Assembly: GCF_028502605.1 (NCBI RefSeq)
Contig: NC_079232.1
Coordinates: 6,944,001 to 7,008,000 of the forward strand
DNA: 64,000 bases
Source: Trichoderma breve
Taxonomy: Eukaryota > Ascomycota > Sordariomycetes > Hypocreales > Hypocreaceae
Direction of reading: 5' to 3'
Shown: positions 31,966 to 42,849 of the stretch, piece after piece
Numbering within the stretch: the stretch's first letter is position 1
Layout of the letters: each line of letters opens with the position of its first letter
Notes under the pieces: model-generated
Told to the model about the DNA's origin: nothing
Database searches by the model: none
What the model saw: the letters and a program-made list of their open reading frames with translations, nothing else
Translations under genes and position numbers: made by a program

Positions 31966-34893
31966 TTAATTATGGACATTATCATAGATGGATCGGAGAA
32001 CAACATTGTTGATCCATGCACCGTGAGACCAGTCATCCCACACAGTAAAGGTAATTGTGCGGCTCTCACCCTTGTTCAACCAGAAGCCGTTCTGGTCAAA
32101 GTATCCTCGGACGGTGGTAGGGTAGTCAACCCAGACCCATGCCGCAACACCCTTGGTTGCAGTAATTTTGAACCGAGCAGTCTTTCCATGGAGCGACTTG
32201 CTCATAACCAGACCCGGATCGCCAATACTGCTCAATCGGAGGCTCTGCTGATGGAAGAACTTGGTGTGGGTGTACTCTCCTGCCTTGACGGAGATGGAGA
32301 GCAAGGCATTGGATGTCGGGTTCTTGCAAGAGAAAAATGTGGTCAGAGCAGGATAGGTGACCAGGCGGGTGGCGTTGATTGGCTGCACATCAAAGTTGAT
32401 CTTGAACGAACCATCATGGGCAGGCTTGACACCGACAGGAGGGTCGACATCCAGAGGGTTACCGTGCCAGTCCACCCACTGGAGCGTGGCAGTTCCCGAA
32501 ACCTTGTCCCACAAATCAGAAACAACCCAGACTTCCAAGACATCGGTAGCCTCGTCGTAAAAGGGCCAGACAATAACGGGGTTGAAAATATCCTTGGCTG
32601 CATAATAAGCCACCTTCTGGCGCAGGCTGTGCTCAGTGCTGGACCAAGTCGGACCAACCCAGATGTCGTTGAATTGCCAGTATAGAGCACCCATCTGGCG
32701 GTTAGAAAGGCCAGATCCGCGACGGTAAAAGGCAATCTGGGCCTGGTAGTAGTCAGCCTGGAACACCTGCGAAGTCCAAGTCCAGGCGGTGAAGTTGGCC
32801 ACGGGATCAGCAAGCTCCGGTAGTGGGTACCACAGCTTGATACTGTCAGTGAACTGGTTGATGCCAGCTGCCGATTGCGCGAACCAGTCACTGCCGCTAC
32901 TCAGATGACGGTTGTGGTGACGGACGTATGACGAGTCAAAGTTGAACTCGCTCTCGGGAATGGCCTCTTGCCATGAGTAGACAGAAGGCATGGAAGGGAA
33001 TCCAAATTCGTCAGCAAAACGACCAACAGGGTAGCCGCTGTACTGGAAGGCGATTGTTCCGTCATAGTTGTAAAAATCAGTATCGAGATAGACGGCATCT
33101 GGGCTCTCCATATAGTCATATCGTGAAGTCTGGGGGCTGACCGAGTTGAAGTCAAGCTTGGTATAGCCGTGGTAGGTGGATGAGGGGATGTAGCTGATGG
33201 AGTGGGTGTTGGCATAAACACACTTGGCGAGATGCTGCTGGAAGATGGTCTCATAGTCCTCCAACTGCGTGTTGTTTCTTGGGTTGAGCCACCAGCCATA
33301 GATGAGGTACTCGAGCTCATTACCTCCTGCCCACAGAGCAAGACTAGGGTGGTGGTTCACACGGCGGGTGTTGTAGTAGGCCTCAGCTTCATACTCAGCG
33401 AGGAAGTCAGGAGTGGCAGGGAAGTAGGCCACGGAGAACTGGAACTCGGACCAGAGCAGCAGTCCCATCTCGTCGGCCAAATCATACGCCCAGTCGGGAA
33501 GATAGGCACCGGAAGCCCAGATTCGCAACATGTTGAAGTGGGAGTTGACAGCCAGCTCGAAAGTCTGCTGGATCTTGGTCTGGTTGACACGAGGCCAGAA
33601 GACATCGGGAGGAACAAAGTTGGACCCCTTGGCATACAGCTCATGGCCGTTGATCTCAAACTTCCAGCTGGCTCCAGGAGCGACACCCTTGGCCCTATCT
33701 TCGGGAGTAATGGCGTTGAGGTTAAGAACAATGGTGCGGAAACCAACGCGCTTTGTCACGGTAGCGTGCTTAGGGGTACCAGGGCTAATGAGAGACAGAG
33801 TTGCAGTGTACAGGGGCTGCTCGCCATAGCCAGAAGGCCACCACAGGTCAACTTTACTATTAATAACGGTGTTTCCGGTAATGGTGCCGGCAGACTGGCT
33901 GATGTCGACAAGGTTAGCCTCCTTGAGAGTGTGGCCCTTGCTGTCAACAATCTTCATGTGGAATTGCGAGCCCTTGGGAAGATCGCCAATGTAATCGATA
34001 CTGGCGTTGAACACCCAAGGCTTGGACTGATCAGGCGAGAGGTTGGGCATCTGTCCCTGGCGGAAAATGTCAATGGCCGTGTTGGTAATGTACACAGGAT
34101 CCGTCTTGGCCTTCTGGACAATGTATGCTGGGCGCCATGGTCCGGCTGGTCCAAACACTGGGCCCCAATCCCAGCCAAAGTCACTCTCTTGCTTTCGCAT
34201 GTAAGTGCGGCCCTGGAACTCCTGTCCATTGTAGCCGTTGGCAGAGTTGACCGTTGCTACACATCATCAACTGTTAGCAGAAAGACTTTCAAGCAGGGAT
34301 ATGGGCTGAGGGATCCATTAGGGTTGCAACGCACCAAGATCGCTTCTCTGCGAAATGTCGAGCACAATCTTGCTCGCAGAACCAAAGTTCAAGCTCAGAA
34401 CTGGGTCACCCTTGCACTGAGGTAGAATGCTGCTGACGTCGAATGTGTATTTGCGGAACTGGTTCTTGGTATCACCAACTTTCTGGCCGCAAAGCTTGAT
34501 CTCACAGAAGGTGTCGAGACCTTCAAAGACAAGCCATGAAGTCAACCCGCTTCCAGACTTGCTGTTTGTGGATACTCCAGTCAGCTTCAATCACAACTTA
34601 TAACTCACTGCCATTGAACCGAACTAAAGTACCTACAGTCCCTTGAGTGGCCCAGACGTATATGTCCAGTTCATCCGTTGGACCCAGAATTGGTTCCACT
34701 CATTGAAGCCATAGATGGGGTCGTCGATGACGCCCGCCGCCAACAAGTCGAGATGCGCATGTGAAGGTAGTTTGCCAGGAACGGTGGCGTTGACGCCGTT
34801 GCTCACCGTCCACGAAACATCACTCAGGTTAAAGATGCTTTGTGCGCTAACGCAGCTCGCCACAAGGGAAAGGGCTGCTAAGAACCGGCCCAT
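31966..34893 (-). CDS. Beta-mannosidase, glycoside hydrolase family 2, secreted
   Basis: Three exons on the minus strand: 34893-34637, 34561-34335 and 34256-31966, giving 924 residues, which fits fungal beta-mannosidase A proteins. A signal peptide (about residues 1-17, ending CVSA) leads into NLSDVSWTVSNG and AHLDLLAAGVIDDPIYG, typical of GH2 mannosidases. The DFGWDWGPVFGPAGPW motif lies around residue 187. The catalytic acid/base is Glu475 in WAGGNELEYLIYGWW, and the nucleophile candidate is Glu578 in ADEFGFPS. The enzyme removes terminal beta-1,4-mannose from manno-oligosaccharides outside the cell. It is divergent from a GH27 alpha-galactosidase gene across a 1.65-kb promoter, which fits joint attack on galactomannan. 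Confidence 0.95.
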
Positions 34894-36545
34894 TGTGCCA
34901 AGTTTCTTGCAACTAGACTCCAGACAAAGAGAGTTATCGGCAATGGCTGTTATTTCGGGTTTTCAACCAAGGCAGCGAAACGCCGAGCATATATACAAAC
35001 AGACAATATCAAGGTCGGATAAAGAAGAACAAAATAACGACACAGTTTCCGTCACGTAAGAGAATCCAGCAGACAACTGTCATGCCTTGGAGAATTCACG
35101 TTTTGTTACATCGTCTCAATTTCGCCCTCGCACAGTTTCCGGTTTCCGTGTGAGTAAACGAAAAATATCAGAAATAAACTAAAAATGACAAAGTTGGGGG
35201 AATCATGCATCTCGTTTCGGTGCTTTCCTGATACCGATTTTCTCTCCGCCAGGAGGGTGTCTCAATCTCAATCCCTGCTCACACTACCGGAGCCAATGAC
35301 CGATGAGGAGGATGAAGAACTACACATAAGCATACACATAACGCTAGCCCCCCGCCTCCACACTTTACCATTATGGTTATATTTACGAAATCAGGAAACG
35401 GAAAACATGGCGCTCACTTTCGCCCTTTGAGCTGTAGCTGATCGGCTTTCGGGTAACTCTGCTAGGGTTTCGCAGTGACAGCCCAATTACCCGTCGTGCC
35501 TCTTTTCTCTTGGCCTTATGAGCTTTTCCGAAATGACGAGTCCACTTTTTACGGAGTTAACCAAGGCTAAGTTGGGCTTATGAGAGCTTCTGTGGGGGAT
35601 TAGCTCTAGTGGAACTCGAACTCGAATGACAAAGGCTGAAGCGACAGCCAGCTAGAGGATTGTTGGTTAGAAGCACATGTCATCGGCGAATAAGGCGATT
35701 CGAGGCTCCATTTGAAGCCAGGAACTAGACATGAAAACAGCAATCTACCCCTGGCTTCAGTCATACCACTAGCAGCACTACGAGTCCGAGCTTGCGAAGA
35801 AAAAAGCTTTCGATCATGGGGTAATACATGGGGTACTCAATTCATTCGTGGGGTCTCCATGGGGGAGATTAGTGATTCACGGATGGCTTCTTGAGGGGTA
35901 GACTGGGCCAATGCTCCATTAGGAAGGTTGCTGAACGCGGGGAAGACAGCAAAGGGAAAAGCGGACAAGACAATTATACGAGTTGGACGAGAATTTGTTC
36001 GGCATTGAGGACAGAGCAGCCGAATATGGGACATAATTCGGGCGGAAGTGGTTGATGGAGCTTCATTCGGATGGATTTGAGGGGGAAAAAGCTGGGCAAT
36101 TGAGCCCTGTCCAGATGCCATCGAGTCCCTCCTCCCCCAGCAAATGGGAGATATATCCGTGGACACTAGGTAAGGTTGTGCCGTGGAGAAACATGCCACT
36201 AGCACAGACACGGCGGAAGTGGAGGAACGAATATTTACTTGAGCTTTGCCTGGCAGAAAGTTGCGGAGAGCCTTTCCGCACCTTGTGAGCTTCGGGACAA
36301 GTCGAGCAAGACTATTTACTCTGCTCCGTCCACTAGTCTGACAGCCTTCTCCGTGCCTTTTGCCGTCAGTCTCGCCGGCTTCCGATAGTAAAGGCGCGCC
36401 GGAGAAGCAGTTGTTATAAATATTAGTCTTCGCAGGAGACCATCCTATTTGTTCAAGAGTTTTACAACTCCGACAAAGACAGGACAAGACAGGACAAGGC
36501 TTTCAACGACAGAGCGTGCAAGCGCAACAAAGTCTTTACACCACC
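34894..36545. promoter_or_regulatory. Shared promoter of beta-mannosidase and alpha-galactosidase genes
   Basis: A 1,652-bp divergent promoter. TATA-like elements sit at 34990-34995 (minus strand, about 97 bp before the GH2 start) and at 36415-36422 (tataaata, plus strand, about 124 bp before the GH27 start). GGC(A/T)3-4 motifs of the kind bound by XYR1/XlnR occur at 35565-35570 (ggctaa) and 35575-35581 (ggcttat). SYGGRG carbon-repressor (CRE1/CreA) motifs occur at 35350-35355 (minus), 35592-35597 and 35848-35853. Short motifs like these arise by chance; induction by hemicellulose breakdown products and glucose repression are inferred. Confidence 0.5.
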
Positions 36546-38468
36546 ATGGCATCAGCCGTTGTTCTCTCTCTTGCGGCGGCCGCGCTGCTCCAGCCGGTCG
36601 CTGGAACAAACACCGGCACGGCTCATTGTTCTGATGCCTCTTACACGCCTGGTTCCGTCTACTTCACGGAGCAGTGCTACAACGACATCCAGAACTGCAT
36701 CGCCAAGCTGTCAGCCAGTCCCTCAACAGTCGACTGCAATGGCGACAACATTAGCATGCAGCAGCAGGCCAACACGGGAGCCGTTGGTTCGGCCCAGAAC
36801 AGCGACGTCAGCGTCTCTTTCAAGAGCATGGTTGATCTCTGTCTATTGAGTGGTTCAACAAGTGCAACTTGGGGCTGGAGCGACAACCAATGGTACTGGC
36901 TCTGGACTAGTGGTGCTTGCTATACCAGCGAGGCCGGAAACGGCGCCATCAAGACTCGCCCTGCTCCTTACTGTCTGCAGGATCGTGACTCTTCGCTGCC
37001 AGACTGCTACCCTCAGCCCAAGCCTGCTGGTGGCCCATTGAAGGTTTTGAAGACGGTGAAGACGAAGAATGGCTTCACCAAGTCTGCTCGAGGCTGGAAC
37101 ACGTATGGAGCTCAGGCCCTGACCAATGGCTCCACGCTTATCCCGTCTTTTGCTGGCCAGTCCGGTCTATACTATACGCAAAAGTTTGTCGAAACCCAGT
37201 GCGGTGTTTTGGCCAACCCCAAGTTCAAGGCTGCTGGCTATGACATGTGCAGTCTTGACTCTGGCTGGCAGTCATTCGACACGGTCGACCCCCACGGCCG
37301 TATCACTTACAACACGACTCGCTTCAACATGCCCCAGCTTGGCCCGTGGCTGCACAAGAAGGGCTTGAAGTTTGGTCTTTACATCACTCCTGGTGTGCCC
37401 TGCCAGGCTGCCAACAAGACCATCTTGGGCACTGACATTACTGTTGGATCTGTCTTTAACGGCAACTTTGACCAGATTCTGTGCCAGTTTGATTACAGCA
37501 AGGATGGTGTCCAGCAGTGGCACGATTCTACTGTGGCTCTGTGGGCCTCTTGGGGTGTTGACATGATTAAGGTGAGTACAAAGGAGGGATAATCCACATG
37601 TTGGGATAATAACTGACAAACCCGGTAGCTCGACTATATTACCCCTGGCTCTCCTCAGAACGGTGCCATGCTGGGATGTCAAAACTCTGACGCCGTCGTG
37701 GCGTACCAAAAGGCCATCGCCAAGACGGGTAAGAACATCCGCCTGAACATCTCGTGGAAGCTTTGCCGTAATGAGACTTGGCTGCCTGTCTGGAGTGGAT
37801 TGTCCGAGTCCATGCGTACCGACCAGGACATCAACAACTATGGCCACGAGACGTTTTTGGCCTGGTCAGTTGCTCAGCGCGCCATTGACAACTACCGTCA
37901 GTATATTGGCCTGCAGCTTCAGCGAAACCAGCCTCTCACCATCTACCCTGACATGGATAACCTGTTTGCTGCTGGTCCTACCAAGTTGGTCGGCGTCAAC
38001 GACACCATGCGAACTACCGTCATGAACCACTGGCTGGGTGCTGGAGCCAACCTGATTCTCGGCAACGATCTTACTCAGACCGACGCGCTTGGCTGGAAGC
38101 TTCTGACTAGCCCCCAGTCCGTCGCTGCCGCTGACTTCTTCGCCAAGTACCCCATGCAGCCCCGAAACCCTCGCACTGGTAACAACCTTGCCCAACAGCT
38201 GCAGGCCTGGATCGGTGGACCTAGTGACAACGGCAGGGAGGCTTACGTCTTGATTGCTAACCTGGGACCTGATCAGGGTTCTGGAGGCTTCAACACTCAG
38301 CTGTACGGAAAGCAGGCAGTGACTGTTTCCCTGGCTGCTCTTGGTTTGAGCTGCTCACAGTGGAAGTTTACTGATGTGTGGTCGGGTAACTCGACCAAGG
38401 TGGACAACTACTACACTGCTTACCTGACTGAGGGTGAGTCCCAGCTATTGCATTTGACCAAGAACTAG
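36546..38468 (+). CDS. Alpha-galactosidase, glycoside hydrolase family 27, secreted
   Basis: Two exons, 36546-37571 and 37629-38468, giving 621 residues. The ATG has a strong context (ccaccATGg). A signal peptide covers about residues 1-20 (ending PVAGT). A cysteine-containing N-terminal region (residues about 22-150) precedes the GH27 core, which starts around ARGWNTYGAQAL. GH27 motifs include DMCSLDSGWQ and GLKFGLYITPG. The nucleophile is Asp344 in MIKLDYITPG, placed just after the intron, and the likely acid/base is Asp407 in SMRTDQDINN. It cleaves alpha-1,6-galactose from galactomannan and related oligosaccharides. The core and N-terminal extension resemble larger fungal GH27 enzymes of about 620 residues. 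Confidence 0.93.
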
Positions 38469-38605
38469 GTTATGGGAGTTTAGAGACGATTAGAATGTTT
38501 GAGTAGTAATATAACGAATTTATTGCCTGCATGTCTGTTGCTAATTCACAAGTAAACTACATCTCGCTATAGCGCGAACAAATGTGACGCAGTTGGCGTC
38601 ACTAT

Positions 38606-40084
38606 TTACTGGGCGGAAGAAGAGTTCAGGTTCTGAGTCGCCTGGATCTTGGGGACCGCACCGAATCGCTGGTTACCCTGATCGAAGATCTAATTTTAAT
38701 TAGCATGCTTATTACCCGAAAAGCGAGAATGCAGGGATATCAACTCACCGCGTAAACAGACTTCAGGAACACGTCGCCGAGAATGTCAAAGGGGTTGCTT
38801 CCCCTAGACTGAACGCCGCCATACCAGTTGTTGTCGTCTGCAGGGGCAAAAGCCAGATCCTCAGGCTGAATCACAAACTGGGTGTCTCCAACGGAAACCT
38901 TGAATTCGGGGAGGCTTGACACGTCGGTGCTCATGGGGAAGACGTAGCCCTGCTGCTGGTCGTCGTAGGTGGCTCCGGGGATGGCCTTGTACAGAGCATC
39001 ACAGACCTCGTCTGAGACCAGGGCGAGGGTGGTTCCGGTATCGGCGATGGCGGAGTTGCCGGACTGTGAGATGGCCTGGCCATTGACGGAGGAGCTGGTG
39101 GAGGGGAACATCCAGAAGCCTTGGGAGTTGTCGACGTCAGTCCAGGAGATATCTTGGCCGGAAGCTGAGACAAGATCCTGGTCGATGTAACCGAAAGTGT
39201 AGAAAGACTCTGCGTTTGCATCACGCTCGCTGTAAAACGCAGCAGTGAACAATTCAGCATTGCTAGGAACATCATCCTGAGTGATCATGTTCGCAACAGG
39301 CGTGTTAGCAGGGGTAGATCGTCCATTCGTAGCAACGGTGTTGATAGACGGCCAAGCAAGACCCAGAAGACCATCGCCGGTGCCCTGGGCGAATTGCGCG
39401 GCGAGCTTGGAGGCGAGCTCGACGGTCTGGTTCTTGATGGTGAGGCCGCCGATGGTGACGTTGTCAGAGCCGCAGTCGCCGGAGGCGGAGGAGCCGTCGC
39501 CGTAGGAGATTTGCCAGGTCTGGCCGGAGAGCTTCTTGAATGTGGACGATTCAGATGGGTTGAAGATGGTGTGGTTCTTTTGGAGGCTCTTGCTGAGCTC
39601 TGTGGAGAAGACCTGATTACTCTTGTTAGCTTCTATCACATCTTGAAGGGTGTAGGGATAAACTCACCCAGAGATCTGATGATCCAGTGTCAAAGTCTAG
39701 CAGCAGCTTCTGTCCGGGAGTTCCAATAGTAACCTCGCACAAGTACTCAGAGTCATTCTGCTGGTCCTCGGCGCCAACCTCTCCCTTCTCCGTTCCGTTG
39801 GCATCAACAGCTCCATGGTGGTTGCGCTTCTTGTGCAGCGCCTTTGTGATGTGAACCCGGCCACCGACGGGGGCGTTGTAGTCTGGGTGAGCGAGGCCCC
39901 GCTGGTGAACTCGGTGCTCCTGGAAGTACGGGCCGGGCTTGGTGGGCTCGAAGCCGAAGCGGTTGAGGAGATAGACGTAGGACTTTGTGCCGTGGCGCTT
40001 GTAGTTTTTGTTGCGGATGGCGGTGATTTTGTGGAGGCCGCGGTCGAGGCGGAACTTGGCCTGGGCTTGGAAGATGGCCTCCAT
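38606..40084 (-). CDS. Pepsin-type aspartic protease (A1) without an obvious signal peptide
   Basis: Three exons on the minus strand: 40084-39668, 39612-38749 and 38689-38606, giving 454 residues. Both catalytic aspartates are present: Asp132 in [10 protein letters not shown], just before the first intron, and Asp330 in [12 protein letters not shown]. Other A1 marks are [12 protein letters not shown] (flap Tyr), GLLGLAW and [16 protein letters not shown]. The first roughly 110 residues form a basic pro-like region ([21 protein letters not shown]), but no hydrophobic leader precedes it. Secretion would need a non-classical route or an unseen upstream exon. It is convergent with the alpha-galactosidase gene (137 bp apart). 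Confidence 0.92.
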
Positions 40085-40211
40085 GGTGAGTGAGTGAGTT
40101 TGTATTATGAGTGAATTGGTGTTATGAGTGAGTTGTCAGAGTGAGACGATGAGTGAGATAATTACAAAGTGAGTGAGTGTTTTAACAGACTGATGGACAG
40201 ACTTCTTTATA
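40085..40211 (-). promoter_or_regulatory. Leader with TGAGTGAG repeats and a TATA box
   Basis: Upstream of the protease start, bases 40087-40178 contain repeated tgagtgag/gagtga units (ACTCACTC on the transcribed strand), likely in the 5' leader. A minus-strand TATAAA lies at 40206-40211, about 122 bp before the ATG. Confidence 0.55.
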
Positions 40212-41994
40212 CCCTAGAATAGCACGCGGGGAATGTGGATTTATTTATATCACTACCAGCTTCGTCTTGTTCAAACAATTCAACGCTTCAAAAGTTATAT
40301 CCCAATACATACGCAGTGCTCCGTCAGTGCATATCAGATCGTCACATTGGCCCTCCCGCCTTATCAGGCGCATGACAAGCGTCCGATTATGTCGTTGCCT
40401 TCACTCTAACGCGCGTTTTACCGTAGCATCACCAGATTCCGCCCATCTGACTGGCTGCGCGTGTTGTCGCACCGCATGATGCGGGCTGCTCTGCCCTTTC
40501 TCCTGTTTCGTCATCCATCTGCTTCCGTCAGTGTGACGCTGCAAGACTCAATGCGGGCAATGGCATAACAACCTATAAGAAAAGCTGAAAGAGAAACAAG
40601 TCCAGGCTTCTCGTGGCTGTGATTCGAAAGGCGCATAAAGTGCGTGCGGAGACAGCAGTGCCGAGTGCCGAGTAGCGGCAAAGGCGTTGCACCATTTGGT
40701 ATCAAGGCCCGGCCCGGGTGTTCCACAGCCGCTGGAGTCGCACAGACTTTAGCCAGCCAATGGTGAGGCCTATCTCGAGTTCTAGATGCTGTATTGGGTT
40801 CCAGATTCGCCCGTGAGTTGAGCCTGTGGCTGTGTCTTCAACTTGTTTTCAGCTGTCTACGTTCATCACGGACATGACGCTATTCCGAGAACGTCATATC
40901 CGGCTCTCATAATCTCTCTTTTGTGTCTGCCGTCATCATTGTTTCCAGCATAGATATCCGAAAGTGGAGATGACTTCATCCGGCACAAGCGGCTCGCACT
41001 AACAGTAACAGGCGAAACAGATGGTTGTCTGAGCACACAAGCACCCCGCAGGTATCTGTCCTATCAGTTCGCGATTTATCGCCACTTGAATCATAGCTTA
41101 TGCGGCCCCTGTTTCAGTATGCGATGAAAATAGGTGCTTATTAGCATGAAGGCTTTGTTTCTAAGTATAGTAAGGTTGTCAAATAAGTTGTCATAGTTTG
41201 TTCACTAAAGTGTCAAAGCCAACGGTGAGACTAAGTGATTGGAGCCGCGTCGGACGTTGAACCAGAATGAATGACAATGTCAATATATTCATAACATGTA
41301 AATCGCCGGTATGCGTATGCGCGATGATGCTGTCCCGATTTTTGCATGAAGGAGATGTCATAATTATGCTGCATTTTCTGACAGGTTCGTTTTCCCGATT
41401 TTTTGGTAGATTCCATCTTTTCCATTTCTCTTGGCATATATCTTTTCCTGATTTTATAAGTCAAAAACAAGAATCCAATGACTGAGACCTCGTTATGTGA
41501 CGCGTAAGCAATGCGCGGGTACTGGAGTGGGATGACCATCAAACTCGGTGGCTAGCGCGCAGAATATATTGGCCGCCGAGTCATAAACATCCCCGGGAAT
41601 TTATTATGCCTCTAAGATGCCAATATTGAACATTATATGCTGCGGACAAAATGTCGGCATCGTTGACATGATGACATATCAGAACACCTAGCTTGATTAT
41701 CTCATCGCCGGAATCCCGGAATCTCCGTATCTACTCTCAACAATATGTGCCTCATATTCGGCGACCTGTATGCTGGATAGTGTGGAAAATCGGCTACGAT
41801 TGCTATTGCATTCGAACTAAGCATACTTTCAAGTGTAAGAAAGAGGTTGAACATCAAACGGCGTTTAGGACCAACTTATAGGAAATAAATCCTTCGTATT
41901 GTAGAATCAATTCAAATTGAAATGGTATACGTAATGTCATTCAACTGAACTATATAAAGGAATGAGACTCGTCAGGCATTGTACATCATGTGCT
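40212..41994. other. Gene-free intergenic region
   Basis: Several short open frames on both strands (such as those around 41231-41542) carry no motif and lack coding character. No RNA gene or repeat family was seen. The first few hundred bases probably contain upstream elements of the aspartic protease gene. Confidence 0.45.
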
Positions 41995-42849
41995 TTAGAA
42001 ACCCTTGACTAATCCATCGATTGTCGTGAGCAACAAGTCATCGTTGATAATCTGCTCCTTCTTGGCCTTGAGCTCATCCACATCCCAGTCTGCCCAAACA
42101 AATCTCCCGCTCAGAAACTCTGCTTCATCAGAAGCAAGCCAAGCAAAAAATTGACCTGTAAGCTTTCCATCCGTCATACCGTTAGGAGGTGCCGGGAGGC
42201 CTGTCTTAGCATAGCCATCGGTCTCGACGCTGCCGGGGTGGACGTTGATGAACCGAACTTCGGGATGCTCGAAACGGAGCAGCTCAAAGACTCGTGCTTG
42301 GCCCATTTTACTGGTGGCGTATCCTGACCACCCAGGGAGTGGAAATCGCATATGAATACCGATGGTGGAAAGGCTGATAACGGTGGCACTCTTGCCCTCG
42401 GGCTTGGCTCGAAGGAATTGTTGTGTGACGATTGCCGTTCCTAGAATGTTGATCTCAAAGCCTTTCCACCAGCTCTTCAAATCCTCCTTGATAAAGGGCC
42501 CCTCATCAGGAAAGTGGCCGGCGTTATTTATCACAATATCAGGAGCCCCAAACTCCTTGAAGACGGAGGCAATCTTTGCTTCATCTGTGATGTCGGCCGA
42601 AAACGCCTCGAAAACGGTTCCAGGAAAAGTCTCTTGAAAGTTCTTCTTGGTCTGGTTTAGGCGCTCAAGGTCACGACCGACGAGCGCAATTCGAGATACA
42701 CCTGCTGCCGCAAGCTCGCGTGTGATGTGTTCTCCTACCCCCCGACCGGCGCCTGTGATGAGGGCAGATTTGCCAGTCAGTGGATTAGTTGCCACGGCCT
42801 TGGTGAGGGCCTCGTAAGGCTTAACGTGAGTGGTAGCAAATGAGGCCAT
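41995..42849 (-). CDS. Short-chain dehydrogenase/reductase
   Basis: Intronless, 284 residues. Classical SDR features are in order: the NAD(P) motif TGAGRGVG (residues about 33-40), DITD, NNAGH, the catalytic Ser in VISLST, and the YATSK catalytic Tyr/Lys, followed by VHPGSVETDGY. The Arg in the cofactor loop (LVGRDLERL) favours NADP(H). The substrate is unknown. A minus-strand TATAAA lies at 42925-42930, 76 bp before the ATG. It has no close neighbour, with about 2 kb or more of gene-free DNA on both sides. Confidence 0.92.
   Translation of the reverse strand: MASFATTHVKPYEALTKAVATNPLTGKSALITGAGRGVGEHITRELAAAGVSRIALVGRDLERLNQTKKNFQETFPGTVFEAFSADITDEAKIASVFKEFGAPDIVINNAGHFPDEGPFIKEDLKSWWKGFEINILGTAIVTQQFLRAKPEGKSATVISLSTIGIHMRFPLPGWSGYATSKMGQARVFELLRFEHPEVRFINVHPGSVETDGYAKTGLPAPPNGMTDGKLTGQFFAWLASDEAEFLSGRFVWADWDVDELKAKKEQIINDDLLLTTIDGLVKGF

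Noticed and set aside
33202..34425. 407-codon plus-strand open frame inside the beta-mannosidase gene
   Set aside because: It is antisense to a strongly supported GH2 exon and its product resembles no family; long antisense frames are common in GC-biased, codon-biased genes.
37272..37847. 191-codon minus-strand frame inside the alpha-galactosidase gene
   Set aside because: Antisense shadow of GH27 coding sequence crossing its intron; no motif.
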